In this document: positions 20,307 through 29,638 of the stretch, piece after piece
Layout: each line of letters begins with the position of its first letter
How positions within the stretch are numbered: position 1 is the first letter of the stretch
Origin: Porphyra umbilicalis
Lineage: Eukaryota > Rhodophyta > Bangiophyceae > Bangiales > Bangiaceae
Reading direction: 5' to 3'
DNA: 40,335 nucleotides
NCBI GenBank assembly: GCA_002049455.2
Contig: KV919248.1
Location: 1 to 40,335 of the forward strand
Translations under genes and position numbers: made by a program
Notes under the pieces: model-generated
Databases searched by the model: none
What the model was told of the DNA's origin: nothing
The model's input: the letters and a program-made list of their open reading frames with translations, nothing else

Positions 20307-20642
20307 TACCGGGGGGAGGGGGGTGCGAGCGGGCTGGTCACTCTTACCTTTGCAGGAATGGCGGTTCGGCGGTCGGAAGCACACGGTGGGATGTTGGTTA
20401 GTTGGGGTGGTCGAGAGGGGGCAAGCGGTGTGTGAGTTAGTGGAACCCGAAAGGCAATGTTCTCTTCCTTTTCCTTCAATGTGCCCACTCAGGATCCTTC
20501 TCCAGGTTGGATCCATCACACTTGAGCTGAGCTGTCCGGCAACGCTTCTCTGGGGGTCTCTCGGCGACAGCCGGAAGCGCAGGAAACGCCTGATACTAGT
20601 GAATCTTATATGTGGGAAGGCCGGAATCGACGATTTCCGAAT

Positions 20643-20680
20643 GGGATCAAATGATCCCATTTCTGTGATCATTTGATCCC
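20643..20680. promoter_or_regulatory. Subterminal palindrome, right end of piggyBac element
   Basis: GGGATCAAATGATC pairs with GATCATTTGATCCC over a 10-nt loop, ending 6 nt from the right terminal repeat. It shares the core ATCA-NN-TGAT with the left end. Confidence 0.6.
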
Positions 20681-20756
20681 CGAGGCCGGTAGAATAGACA
20701 CTATAATAAATGGAGAGGACCCGGCGCACTGGCGGGTGCCCTTCCGACCCCGCTGG

Positions 20757-21704
20757 TAGGGTTGCCCAATTGGTTCGCCAAGCCGAACCAGTTCAACCAA
20801 TATTTTCGCTGGCCAATAACCAGTTCCAAACTAGTTTATCGGCTGCGACCATCCACTCTCTCATTCCCTGCCGACCCCGCGCCCGCCACACTCCCCCGCC
20901 CTCTCCTCCTGTCCTGGTATTGGCGACTGCAGGTCGAACTCCACCAGACCCGCTGCTGCACTCACCTGCCCCGCGCCCACCAAGATGCGTGGACGACGCG
21001 ACCACGTCGTGCTTGCCGACCAGGTGCTGCTTGAGGTTGGCGGTCCCCTTGCAATGCGCCACGCGAAGAGGATGACCGTTGTGGTCCTTTTGGACGCAGA
21101 TGTACCGAGTCGAGTCCATGACCGCGCCCCCGTCCGTCCTGTACTCACAGACAAAGTAGGCGTACACTGGGCTCTTCTTCTTACCTTGCGGCACTGGTCG
21201 CCAACCACACCCCTCTGGTACACGCCAGGATGCCGGGGGTGCCAGCGGAAGGCCACCGGTCGAGCCACCGTCTCCATTGGACGGGGATGGCGCCGCAGAG
21301 GGGCGCGCTGGTGCGGGTGTTGTTCGTGTAGAAGCAGGCTCTGAGGAAGCCGCGGGCGGCAGTACCACTGGCGGTGCCATGGTGGGCTCACGAAACAAGG
21401 GGCGTCGGCGTCGGGGCCTGTGTGAGAGACAAAGACACGGGCCGTCGGTTCAGGTCGTGCACATGTCATCAAGTTGGCACGTTTCACGCACGTATAGCCG
21501 ATAAGCCCATCTTGATGGCACATGTCACACACTTAACGCCGACAAACCCGGAGAACTTCTGTGACATAACCGCAACTCTTTCATATTTAAGATAACCAGT
21601 TTGACCAATACTTTACGTCCAGAACTGGTTCGCAAGCGATGTTCTATTTCTTGCCAATGTAAACCAGTTTTAACCAATTACGATAAACCAGTTGGGCAAC
21701 CCTA
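20757..21704. mobile_element. hAT element, 948 bp, perfect 8-bp target duplication
   Basis: The ends are TAGGGTTGCCCAA and its complement, flanked by CCCGCTGG at 20749-20756 and 21705-21712. An 8-bp duplication and this type of repeat are classic for hAT. Several AACCAGTT or AACTGGTT motifs lie just inside both ends, as expected for hAT subterminal binding sites. It is inserted 53 bp right of the piggyBac element. Confidence 0.92.
20793..21380 (-). CDS. BED-finger-like protein of the hAT element
   Basis: The ATG at 21378-21380 starts about 195 residues. The N-terminal ~60 residues are Pro/Ser/Ala-rich. Then YAYFVCEY, a short insert, and RVAHCKGTANLKQHLVGKH give a Cys..Cys-x8-His-x5-His pattern typical of the BED zinc finger that precedes hAT transposase domains. 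The RNase H-like catalytic domain and the C-terminal dimerisation region are absent; the frame stops at 20793-20795, just inside the left repeat. It may be a deletion derivative that still binds DNA and could interfere with a full transposase, which is inference. Confidence 0.6.
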   Translation of the reverse strand: MAPPVVLPPAASSEPASTRTTPAPARPSAAPSPSNGDGGSTGGLPLAPPASWRVPEGCGWRPVPQGKKKSPVYAYFVCEYRTDGGAVMDSTRYICVQKDHNGHPLRVAHCKGTANLKQHLVGKHDVVASSTHLGGRGAGECSSGSGGVRPAVANTRTGGEGGGVWRARGRQGMREWMVAADKLVWNWLLASENIG

Positions 21705-21712
21705 CCCGCTGG

Positions 21713-22029
21713 TGCAAAGCGGCGACATGTTAATATGCACGATTGGGCTGCAAGAAGGTTTTGAAATTCAGTCTCAGTCATCGTTTTCGCGTGCTCGCCA
21801 ACAAATATTACAAATACTAGGCACCCTTCTGCACTTTGTAGCCCACCCTGTGTTTCAAGAATGATCTTCCTGGACGTCGGCTACTTCCTATCGTTTGCTG
21901 GATCAGGCCAACGGGATGCTTTCTTTTGGTACGGTACATTACAGCGATCGCAATCTTCCGTGTTATCCGGGATACTTGGGCAGGGTGCCAAAAAACTGGA
22001 GCACACAAATCCGGATACTGACTGGATAC
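21713..22029. other. Short unassigned stretch
   Basis: Relatively AT-rich DNA without a supported gene, between the hAT duplication and the dispersed repeat. Contains a local duplication GGATACTGACT near 22012. Confidence 0.3.
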
Positions 22030-22240
22030 TGACTGTCTACTCTCTTAAAGACGCTTGTAGGCTACTTTGTCCGTCCGCGACCACCCCCGATTGCTGATCG
22101 TTCAACAGTGTCAGTATTCACAACCGATTCCAGCCAGTGGGCCAGTGTTCACAGGTATTAGAGTAATTCATGACACGGCATGCACATAAAGTGCGGGTCG
22201 GTCGGAAATTCACCCCCCATGACAGAGTTATTTCGTCCAA
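22030..22240. repeat. Dispersed repeat copy A (copy B at 30185-30400)
   Basis: Same orientation as copy B. Shared stretches include TAGGCTACTTT, GATTGCTGATCGTT, ACAGTGTCAGT, ACCGATTCCAGCCAGTG, GACACGGCATGCACAT and AAGTGCGGGTCGGTCGG. No coding potential. The two copies frame about 8 kb of DNA in direct orientation. Confidence 0.8.
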
Positions 22241-22259
22241 AAGTAGTCTCAGCGGTGGT

Positions 22260-22720
22260 CGTCGTTGGTGGGTGGGGTGGGGGCATGGGTCGGGTGGGGT
22301 GCCGTGATCGCGGCGGGGTCGGGTGGGTGCGGGTAGGGTGGGGGGGGTGTGGAGTGGGAGGGGTGTGGGGTGGGAGGGGTGTGGGGTCGGGGGTGTGTGG
22401 GGTGGGGGGTGTGTGGGGTGGGGGGGGTGTGGGGTGGGGGGGGTGTGGGGTGGGGGGGGTGTGGGGTGGGAGGGGTGTGGGGTCGGGGGTGTGTGGGGTG
22501 GGGGGGTGTGGGGTGGGGGGGGTGTGGGGTGGGGGGGGTGTGGGGTGGGGGGGGTGTGGGGTGGGGGGGTGTGGGGTGGGGGGGTGTGGGGTGGGGGGGT
22601 GTGGGGTGGGGGGGTGTGGGGTGAGGTGGGGGGGGGTGGGGTGGGGGGGTGGGTGGGGGGTGGGGTGGGGGGGGTGGGGGGTGTGGGGGGCGTAGGAGGC
22701 GGCGCGGGGTGGGTTGGGGT
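22260..22720. repeat. G-rich GT minisatellite (GGGGTGTG-type)
   Basis: Nearly all G and T on the plus strand, built from GTGTGGGGTGGGGGG-like units of 15-17 bp with variation. Strong strand asymmetry and regular G runs make quadruplex formation likely. It decays into a degenerate GT/G-rich sequence up to about 22860. Confidence 0.85.
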
Positions 22721-22860
22721 GGTGTGGGTGTGCGTAGGGCGGGGTCGGTAGGGTGTGCAGTGTGTAAGAGGCGAGGCGAGGCGGGTTCGGATGGCGTGGA
22801 TGTGGGTAGGGTCCGGTGGTTGGAGTGTATGGGGTGGGGCATGTGCGGTTGTTGTAGTGG

Positions 22861-24027
22861 GGTGAGATGTGCTTGGACATACAGGTGGGCTGGGCTGGGA
22901 TGAACCGGGAAGAGTACACCAGGGTGCTGTGTCGGTATTGGCATGATGAAGGCGCAGTCCAGGAGTGTGATGAAGAGTGTTCGCATGAAAAGACACCCGC
23001 GCGTCCTGTCGTCATGGTGACACCTGCCATGTTACTGAATAGTGGCCGGTCTTACAATTCAAAGTGCCCTCCAGGCGCTAGCCGGCCACCGGGCACTAGT
23101 ATGTATATCAACGACGCTTTCCTGGCACGCATCTTGCTCTCTTGGCCGCCGTCGACTTTTTTGTCATCTCCCGTCAGGGCCCGCCGCCACTCAAGGCTCG
23201 CACCGCTCCCCCACCGCTGGTCCATTCGCAAACCGCCCCGAATTCTCCTCATCAAGCACTGTGTCATCCACCTTCCGCCCGCGTCGCCGCCTACGATGGC
23301 GGCACATGGGCGTCCATATCGGCTGACCAGTCAACCGACTGACGCGTCGGCAGCCTGACCAGGCGGCGGAAGCACCCGCGGCGGGGAGCGCTGGCCCCTC
23401 TTGGTGCCGCTGAAATGCGAGCTCCCCACCACGTCCGCCCCTTGACCACCCACGGCTGTAGCCCGCCGTCACCGGCGTTGGAGCGACGGCCACCCGATTT
23501 CTCAGCGGGACCGCACGTCCCCGCGCGACCGCGACCAGACGCGGCGCGGCAGTGGCGGGCGGGCGCGGCGGCGGGCGCGCGCGCTCGTGCGCGCCAACCT
23601 CCTTTGTGCGGCAGCGGGGCGGCACGTGCCGCCACCATCGTCGACAGCTACCACCGCCGCCGCCTCCGCGGTCGCCGACTGCCGCCGCCGCCGGTGCGAG
23701 CCGTCGCGGCGACGGTTTGGGCGGCCCCGCGCTGCGCGGCGAACAGCGGCGCGCCCGCTTGGCGCCGCGTACCAGCTGAAGCATGCACGTCTTGCGCGCG
23801 GCGACGGCGTCCCATCGTGCCCCCAATGTCAATGATGGCCGCCCCGAGGACGACGGCGACGGTGGCGGCGTGTGGGGGGGGGCCGAGCGGCAGCCACGCC
23901 AGAGGCGGGTGAAGCGGCGGACTGCAAGCCGCATGCAGTGGCGGCTGCAGAGTGCCCGCACCCCCCCCCCCGCTCCTCCCCCACCGTTGCCGCACCTGCG
24001 CCACCGACCAACCGCCCGCAGTGGGCG
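22861..24027. other. Region downstream of the membrane-protein gene
   Basis: No firm gene. Minus-strand frames give a protein-like ATVAVVLGAAIIDIGGTM near 23840 and WDAVAARKTCMLQLVRGA near 23780 in a second frame. They could be a 3' part of the membrane-protein gene split by frame changes, or a neighbouring broken gene. The remainder is GC-rich without clear signal. Confidence 0.25.
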
Positions 24028-24903
24028 CTACCTGAGGAGCAGGTACACCACCGACGCCACGGCGGTTAGGAACACGCGGCCGGCGCACAAGAGGAGGGCG
24101 CGGCGAAGGTCGGCGGACATGTCCGCGTTCACGGCGGGGTAAAGCATGAGCCACCGAGCGGCAAGGAAAACTACCACCCAGCGGCCACGCGGCATACCGA
24201 CGGACGCCCCCATCCCGCCGACAGCGGCAAGCAGCACGACAAAGGAGCCATTCTCGTCACCCGCGGGCAGGCGCACGGGGAGGGCGAGGCCCCGCAGCGT
24301 TGCCCGGCACGCCACGGCGGCGGCGACACCGACCGCCGCAACGGCGGTGGTGACCACAGCGGGTGGCTGCAGCCACCCAGCGCCGGAAAAGCCGCCCGCC
24401 GCCGCCCACGTGGGCACCAGGGCGACGGCGGTCCCGACAAAGGCGGCCAAGACGCCAAACACCCGCCGCCACCTCGGCACCTCTCGCTGCCGCTCGCCGC
24501 CGCCGCCGCCTCCGCCACCGCCCCCACCACCGCCGCCGCCGCGGTCGTCGCGGCCGCGGGCGGCATGCAGGACGCCCGGCGGTAGCGCCGCGTCCCACGC
24601 GGCGCCCGCCACCGCCCACAGGTCCGCAGGAAACCACAGCGCCGCCGCCCACAGCGGGAAGAGCAGTGCCTCAGTGACGGCGGGCGCGACGCGGGCGGGC
24701 GTGAAGTGCGGGCGCGCCACGCCGCGCACACACGGGGCGACGCCGGCGGCACGGAGGGGCGCCGCCAAGGCGGCGCGAACCCGCCCGTGGGCCGTGTCGA
24801 CCGACACGAGAAGCGCCGCAAAGGCGGCGGCCGACGCGGCGGCGGTGAGGAATGGGAGCGCGGCGGCCGCCCACACGGGGGGCGGCTGCAGCAGGGGTGG
24901 CAT
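24028..24903 (-). CDS. Multi-pass membrane protein, 291 residues, family not recognised
   Basis: Intact ATG-to-TAG frame. Hydrophobic segments lie at about residues 12-35, 80-100, 148-170, 180-198, 216-236, 240-260 and 268-288, suggesting six or seven helices. A glycine run (about 15 residues, from GGC-type repeats at ~24500-24540) forms a loop after residue ~120. The C-terminus is GMPRGRWVVVFLAARWLMLY then FLTAVASVVYLLL. A C23 run on the sense strand ends one base before the ATG. Beyond it, another frame reads MATNAVRRQAPTH, so the true N-terminus may start there and cross the tract as polyproline. No catalytic motif was identified. Confidence 0.65.
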   Translation of the reverse strand: MPPLLQPPPVWAAAALPFLTAAASAAAFAALLVSVDTAHGRVRAALAAPLRAAGVAPCVRGVARPHFTPARVAPAVTEALLFPLWAAALWFPADLWAVAGAAWDAALPPGVLHAARGRDDRGGGGGGGGGGGGGGGERQREVPRWRRVFGVLAAFVGTAVALVPTWAAAGGFSGAGWLQPPAVVTTAVAAVGVAAAVACRATLRGLALPVRLPAGDENGSFVVLLAAVGGMGASVGMPRGRWVVVFLAARWLMLYPAVNADMSADLRRALLLCAGRVFLTAVASVVYLLLR

Positions 24904-24904
24904 C

Positions 24905-24927
24905 GGGGGGGGGGGGGGGGGGGGGGG
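24905..24927. repeat. G23 homopolymer (C23 on the gene's sense strand)
   Basis: The longest homopolymer in the window, one base upstream of the membrane-protein ATG. Length changes would switch which upstream frame joins the gene. Confidence 0.9.
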
Positions 24928-26085
24928 TGCGTCGGCGCTTGGCGCCGCACCGCGTTCGTGGCCATGGCCGCGGACGAGGGCACAGGCGGGCGTCGACGGC
25001 CACCCCGGTGGTGGGGAGGGTGGGGTGGAACCTAGATTCTTGAAAGGTGGTGGCGCCTATGTCACATGTCATATTCAGATATCAGAGCAAAGCCAGCAAT
25101 GTCGGTCTATCACAACGTGTCTCAATTATTGGTGAAACGTGTCTAAATTCGCTTAATAGGCCACGAACAGCTGTGTGTCAATGTGAAAGTGCCCTATTGA
25201 ACGTCGAACGACCTCCTCGAATTTAGATAAGTCCAACTCGGTTCGATAGTCCGAGTGTCACAATAGGTCGCGCATGGCCTATTCGAAGCCGAAATACGGC
25301 ACGCGCACCCTATTCAGAACACTTGGACTATGCTACGGGCTCACTCATTGGCTGGACGCCAAATCGTTGCAACATAAAACGTGTCTGTTGACAAACGACC
25401 ACGCCAAACGACGACGGCGAAACGATCGCCGCTTCACTCAAAGGCTGGGAACGACAGGTGACCCAAGAGTCGACACTTCCTGCCTCGACGGACGTAGACG
25501 CAATCGACGCGAGACGCCGTGACGTATCAAGGCGACACACACGAGTCGCTTGCGGCCACTTCGAGGGCCCCCGGGTCTCGTGCGAACCTTCTGAGCCTCC
25601 CACGCTGCCGTAGCGTGTACGTCAAGGGACAGACGTAGAGCACCTCTCTGTGCTTCTTTGCCTCCTTTCTTGTGGTCGAGTATGAGTGGCTCAAGGGAGT
25701 GAGCCGAGGCCGTCAAAACTGGCACGGTGGCAGCCTGGGGTGCTGCCATGTGTCAGATGATTGTCCTATATCGGCACGATCGGCCACTTCGCGTCGTGTA
25801 TGTGCTTCGTGTCTGCGTCGTGGCAGACGATCGCCACCTTCTCGGGTCCGTACGGAAGGTGGGGTTAGGATTCCGGGTTGACTGAAGCTCATTGGAAGAC
25901 GCACTAGCTTGACAGTGGTAGTCTGGAAGCTCTGGGTGCGTTCCGCGCCTGTTAGTATGGGAGCAAGGGTGGGGTTAGGATCACACTCACATCAATTGTG
26001 ACGACAATGGGCTTTGTGACGGTCTTTCGTGTTGGGGCGCAAAGAATACCGCGCGGGGTCCAAGAAAAGGCGCGCTGTCGGTGGC

Positions 26086-26485
26086 ATGCCCGCCAGCAAA
26101 AAGCGCGAAGCAGTCACTGGGTCGCCAACGGCGTCGACGGCGGCGGCCGCGTCGACGCCGCGGGCGCCGACTCCGCCGTGGCTCCGGCGCGCGCGGGCAG
26201 ACCGGGCACCGGCATGTACCGATGGGGGTTGGTGGGGGGGTTGACGAGGTGGCGCCGCTGGCGGCCACGATAGGCGCTGACGTGGCGGCGGTGGCGGTGG
26301 TGGGGGGGGGGGGGGGGGGGGCGGGAGACGACATGCCGGACGCACCCAACGCACAAGCCGACGCGGCGGCGAGGCGGGTCGGTGCCCTGCAAGGGGTCTG
26401 CCGCGGCCGCCTCGAGGGGCTGTGGCGCGTGCTTATGTCTCGCCTTGGGAGGCAGGGGCGGCACGAGGACGACGGCGGTGGGTAG
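26086..26485 (+). pseudogene. Possible frameshifted reading frame in the GC core
   Basis: From ATG 26086, MPASKKREAVTGSPTAS gives a basic start. Near a G7 run at ~26235 the protein-like frame changes to DEVAPLAATIGADVAAVAVV, crosses G20 (26302-26321), then reads NAQADAAARRVGALQGVCRG and ends at 26483-26485. No family recognised. Compositional bias keeps all frames open, so this is a weak call. Confidence 0.25.
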
Positions 26486-27419
26486 AGGGTTCGGGGGGTG
26501 GGGGACACCCCACGAAGTACCGAAAGCGGTGGGGGGGGGGGCACCCCGCCGGCGCCATCGTTGCCGACGCGGCGGTCGGGCGCGGCAGCGCGTGCCACCC
26601 GCTCGAGCACCCATGACGACCTCTACACCTTGGCGGCGGGGGGGGCGGCCGCTGCCGCCGCCGTCGACGCTGACGCGGCGGCCGGCCGGTCGGCCGGCAG
26701 CGGCGGCGGTAGCCTCGCCGCCTGTGTCGGCTGTGGCGGCAAAGGCCACGGAAACGGCACCTCCACCCGCCCCGCCCCCCGCCGTCACGACCGCTAACAA
26801 CCACGCCGACGGGCGGCTGCCCTTGCTCGCCGCCGGCTGGGATTTGGCGCCGCGGCGCGGCGCGGCGCTCGCCACCCAGGGCCAGCCGCACCTGCATGTT
26901 GCCGCCGTCGCCGGCGCGCTCGACGCGGTGGCGGAGACGCGGCGCTCGCGGCTCTGCTGCCAGCGGCAGCGTCGGCAGCGCCGGAGACAATCGCCGCCGA
27001 GGCCAAACGGGGCGCCTTCAGGCGACAAAGCCACGCCAATCCCCACCGAGTCCGCCACAGGCGCCCACAAACGTCCCCCCCCGGAAGCCCCTCCACCGCC
27101 GCCGCCGCCGCCGCCAGGTACGACCGGGCAGCCTCCAGACGATAACCCCTCTCCTGCCCATCCCCCCGCCGCCGCCACCGCCACCGCCGCCGAGTCCGCC
27201 CGCGTCGCCCGTGCGTGTCGCCGTCACTCCCCCCCCCCCCCGCTGCCGCCGCCGTGACCGCCCGTGGCGACTGCCGTTGACGACTCCCCCCGACCCCGCG
27301 ACCGCCGCCGACGCCGCCGCCAAGTCCTCCGGCACCGCCCGCACACGGGACCACCTTTCCCTGCTGCGGCTTTAGAGTCGGACGGCGGCGCGCCGCCGCC
27401 GCCCCTCCCCGCCCGCCGC
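26486..27419. other. Hyper-GC stretch without a chosen gene
   Basis: Several frames on both strands are open. Plus-strand GRLPLLAAGWDLAPRRGAAL and minus-strand GYRLEAARSYLAAAAAAVEG overlap, and I cannot tell which, if either, is coding. Confidence 0.3.
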
Positions 27420-27880
27420 GGCCGCCGCCGCCGCCACGGCCGCCGCCGCCGCCGCCGCCGCCGCGGCCGCCGCGGCCGCCGCCGCCGCCACGGCCGCCGC
27501 CGCCGCCACGGCCGCCGCCGCCGCCACGGCCGCCGCCGCCGCCACGGCCGCCGCCGCCGCCACGGCCGCCGCCGCCGCCACGGCCGCCGCCGCCGCCACG
27601 GCCGCCGCCGCCGCCACGGCCGCCGCCGCCGCCACGGCCGCCGCCGCCGCCACGGCCGCCGCCGCCGCCACGGCCGCCGCCGCCGCCACGGCCGCCGCCG
27701 CCGCCACGGCCGCCGCCGCCGCCACGGCCGCCGCCGCCGCCACGGCCGCCGCCGCCGCCACGGCCGCCGCCGCCGCCACGGCCGCCGCCGCCGCCACGGC
27801 CGCCGCCGCCGCCACGGCCGCCGCCGCCGCCACGGCCGCCGCCGCCGCCACGGCCGCCGCCGCCGCCACGGCCGCCCGGG
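27420..27880. repeat. 18-bp minisatellite, about 23 units
   Basis: Nearly perfect tandem units of GCCGCCGCCGCCGCCACG from about 27475 to 27870, preceded by degenerate versions. On the minus strand one frame would encode a GRGGGG (RGG-like) array and another poly-Ala with Val. The high unit identity implies recent expansion or ongoing homogenisation. Confidence 0.95.
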
Positions 27881-28104
27881 GAGCCCCTCCACACGAAACA
27901 ACCCTTCCTCGCCGCCGCAGCCGCCGCCGAGTGTGGCCGCAATGCCGGCCAGGGCCGCCCACTGGCTAACGGGGTTTGAGGCAGGGTTGCAAGTTTACGG
28001 TGTACTCATCCGCTGAAGGATTCATTTCAGTATAATTATAGAAAGGCAGACAGTATAGTTTTAGTAAGCATTTATGAAAGACTTATGCGTTCCACGTTCC
28101 AACA

Positions 28105-29076
28105 TATGGTGCTTTGCTGAGAAATGGAGCATGCATGTTTGCGAGTGCAAACGTTTGCCGAGGTGGACCGATGTCAGGATGTCCATCAGATCGTCTCTCA
28201 CCTGGCTTCAGGGGACCGATAGCGTCCCAAGTGCAATTGCACCTGGCATCACCGGCGAAAGCCACAGCCACCCACTGGCACATCGTAAGACGTGGGACTG
28301 AAGGCTCTTCATGCAGCCAATGACTTCTCATTATTCAATGTCAAGAACACTGCCCAAACCCTGTCAGAATACCGGTTCAATGAATGTGACCACGCGCCCA
28401 TTGGCTGCGTCAGGCGGCCTAGTTTCACAGTATTTGAGCCGGGTCTCTACGGTCCACAAGACAGAGACTGCGCACCTGTGCCATCTGGTGCCCCAGAAGA
28501 AACGTAGGTGGGCTGGATCCAGTCACTGCTGTACCCTTCATCGATGGTGATTGGTCAAAAGAATGTCAGTGACACGTCTCGATGTCAATAAACAAAGGCG
28601 ATCTACTGGTCACGGAGCTCACGTGTTCGGAGGGCCAATGAACGGCCCGAACGGAGAGAAAAGAATTGCAAGAACTCCTCAAACGTCATGCATGTTCGGA
28701 GGCCGATTCAGCCTCTGCGAGCAAACATGAGGGGCCGGTTAGGGGGGACGCTCCTGACGGCACCGCTGTGGCCGGTGGCTTAAGAAGTCTTGTCCTGATT
28801 AGGCTGTCAGCGTGCATGTTCTGGCATCGTTTCACAAAGACCACCGCGGGTGTCAGCAGGTACTTGCCACCGGGTCACTCAGAGTGCAGTTTTCGAGCTG
28901 CTGTCAGCCTTTGTCGGCCCAAGGGCCCGGCGAACCTGGTCGGGATGCTTGACATGTCACACATCACCCGGAAATATCATGGGTCTCCCCACAGCACGGG
29001 TCAATGCTCGCAGTGGTCGGGTGTGCATGTTTGTTTGCGCAAACGTGCATGCTCCATTTCTCAGCAAAGCACCATA
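28105..29076. repeat. Nested inverted repeat pair, 39 nt at each end
   Basis: Bases 28105-28143 and the complement of 29038-29076 agree at 38 of 39 positions (core CTTTGCTGAGAAATGGAGCA). The ~890 bp between them holds no supported gene. It could be a foldback MITE; no target duplication was found outside the repeats. Confidence 0.7.
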
Positions 29077-29157
29077 CATGAAACTTTATTCCGACAGTTT
29101 CGCCTGGCGATCCACCTTGTCACCGGCAGTGGCGCGAGCTTACGGTGGCGCTGGGGG

Positions 29158-29280
29158 CAATGCCAGGCAGCCGTTTCGCGGGAGGGGGGAGCTGCAGGCA
29201 ATGCCAGGCGGCCATTTCGCTCGGGGGGGCGGCGCTGCGGGCAATGCCAGGCAGCCATTTCGCGGGGGGCGGCGGCACTG
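29158..29280. repeat. Three-copy ~42-bp tandem repeat
   Basis: CAATGCCAGGC followed by AGCC/GGCC and TTTCGC occurs at 29158, 29199 and 29242, separated by G-rich spacers. Confidence 0.8.
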
Positions 29281-29638
29281 GCTGTGTCGCCAGAGCGCGT
29301 TGTGGCTGGAGCCGACTTTCAATTACAGTATTTAAAATGAAACTTTACATGAGTAAATGGAAAGCAACTATCAACACGTGATGCACACGTTGCATAATTA
29401 TAGTCTGCCGATCCATGGTTTGCATTAATACAGTGAAAGTTTCAGGTGTATTAATCCGACTATAATTATCCCCTCTCAACCCTGGTTTGAGGCCACCCTG
29501 GGGGCGGCGCGCGCGCGCTGCCATGGTGGGGCTCTGTGCGCCCGTTTTTTGGCGGGATCCACAGTCAGTCCACTGCTGTTTGCCTCCCACGAGAATTGTG
29601 AACAAGCTTTGTGACGGGATATGTGATTGGCTGACGCA
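29281..29638. other. AT-richer stretch with TATAATTAT motifs
   Basis: No gene. ATAATTATAGTC near 29395 and CTATAATTAT near 29460 also resemble GTATAATTATAG at about 28029, suggesting further remnants of mobile DNA ends. Confidence 0.3.

Larger units (their letters stand above)
17360..20703. mobile_element. piggyBac-like transposon with 17-bp terminal inverted repeats
   Basis: The perfect 17-bp inverted ends are TAGTGTCTATTCTACCG at 17360-17376 and its complement at 20687-20703. Each is followed inward by a palindrome (17381-17411 and 20643-20680). A piggyBac-family transposase lies between. The usual TTAA target duplication is not visible; the only shared flank would be TA if the outer two bases of each repeat are counted as target. 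The element is 3.34 kb. Confidence 0.8.

Noticed and set aside
22118..23030. Pro/His/Thr-rich minus-strand frames opposite the G-rich tract
   Set aside because: Direct translation of a GT/CA minisatellite; all three minus frames give similar low-complexity peptides.
26794..27942. 382-codon minus-strand Gly/Arg-rich frame spanning the minisatellite
   Set aside because: No ATG at its start; most of it is the 18-bp repeat; overlapping plus-strand frames look equally protein-like in the remainder.
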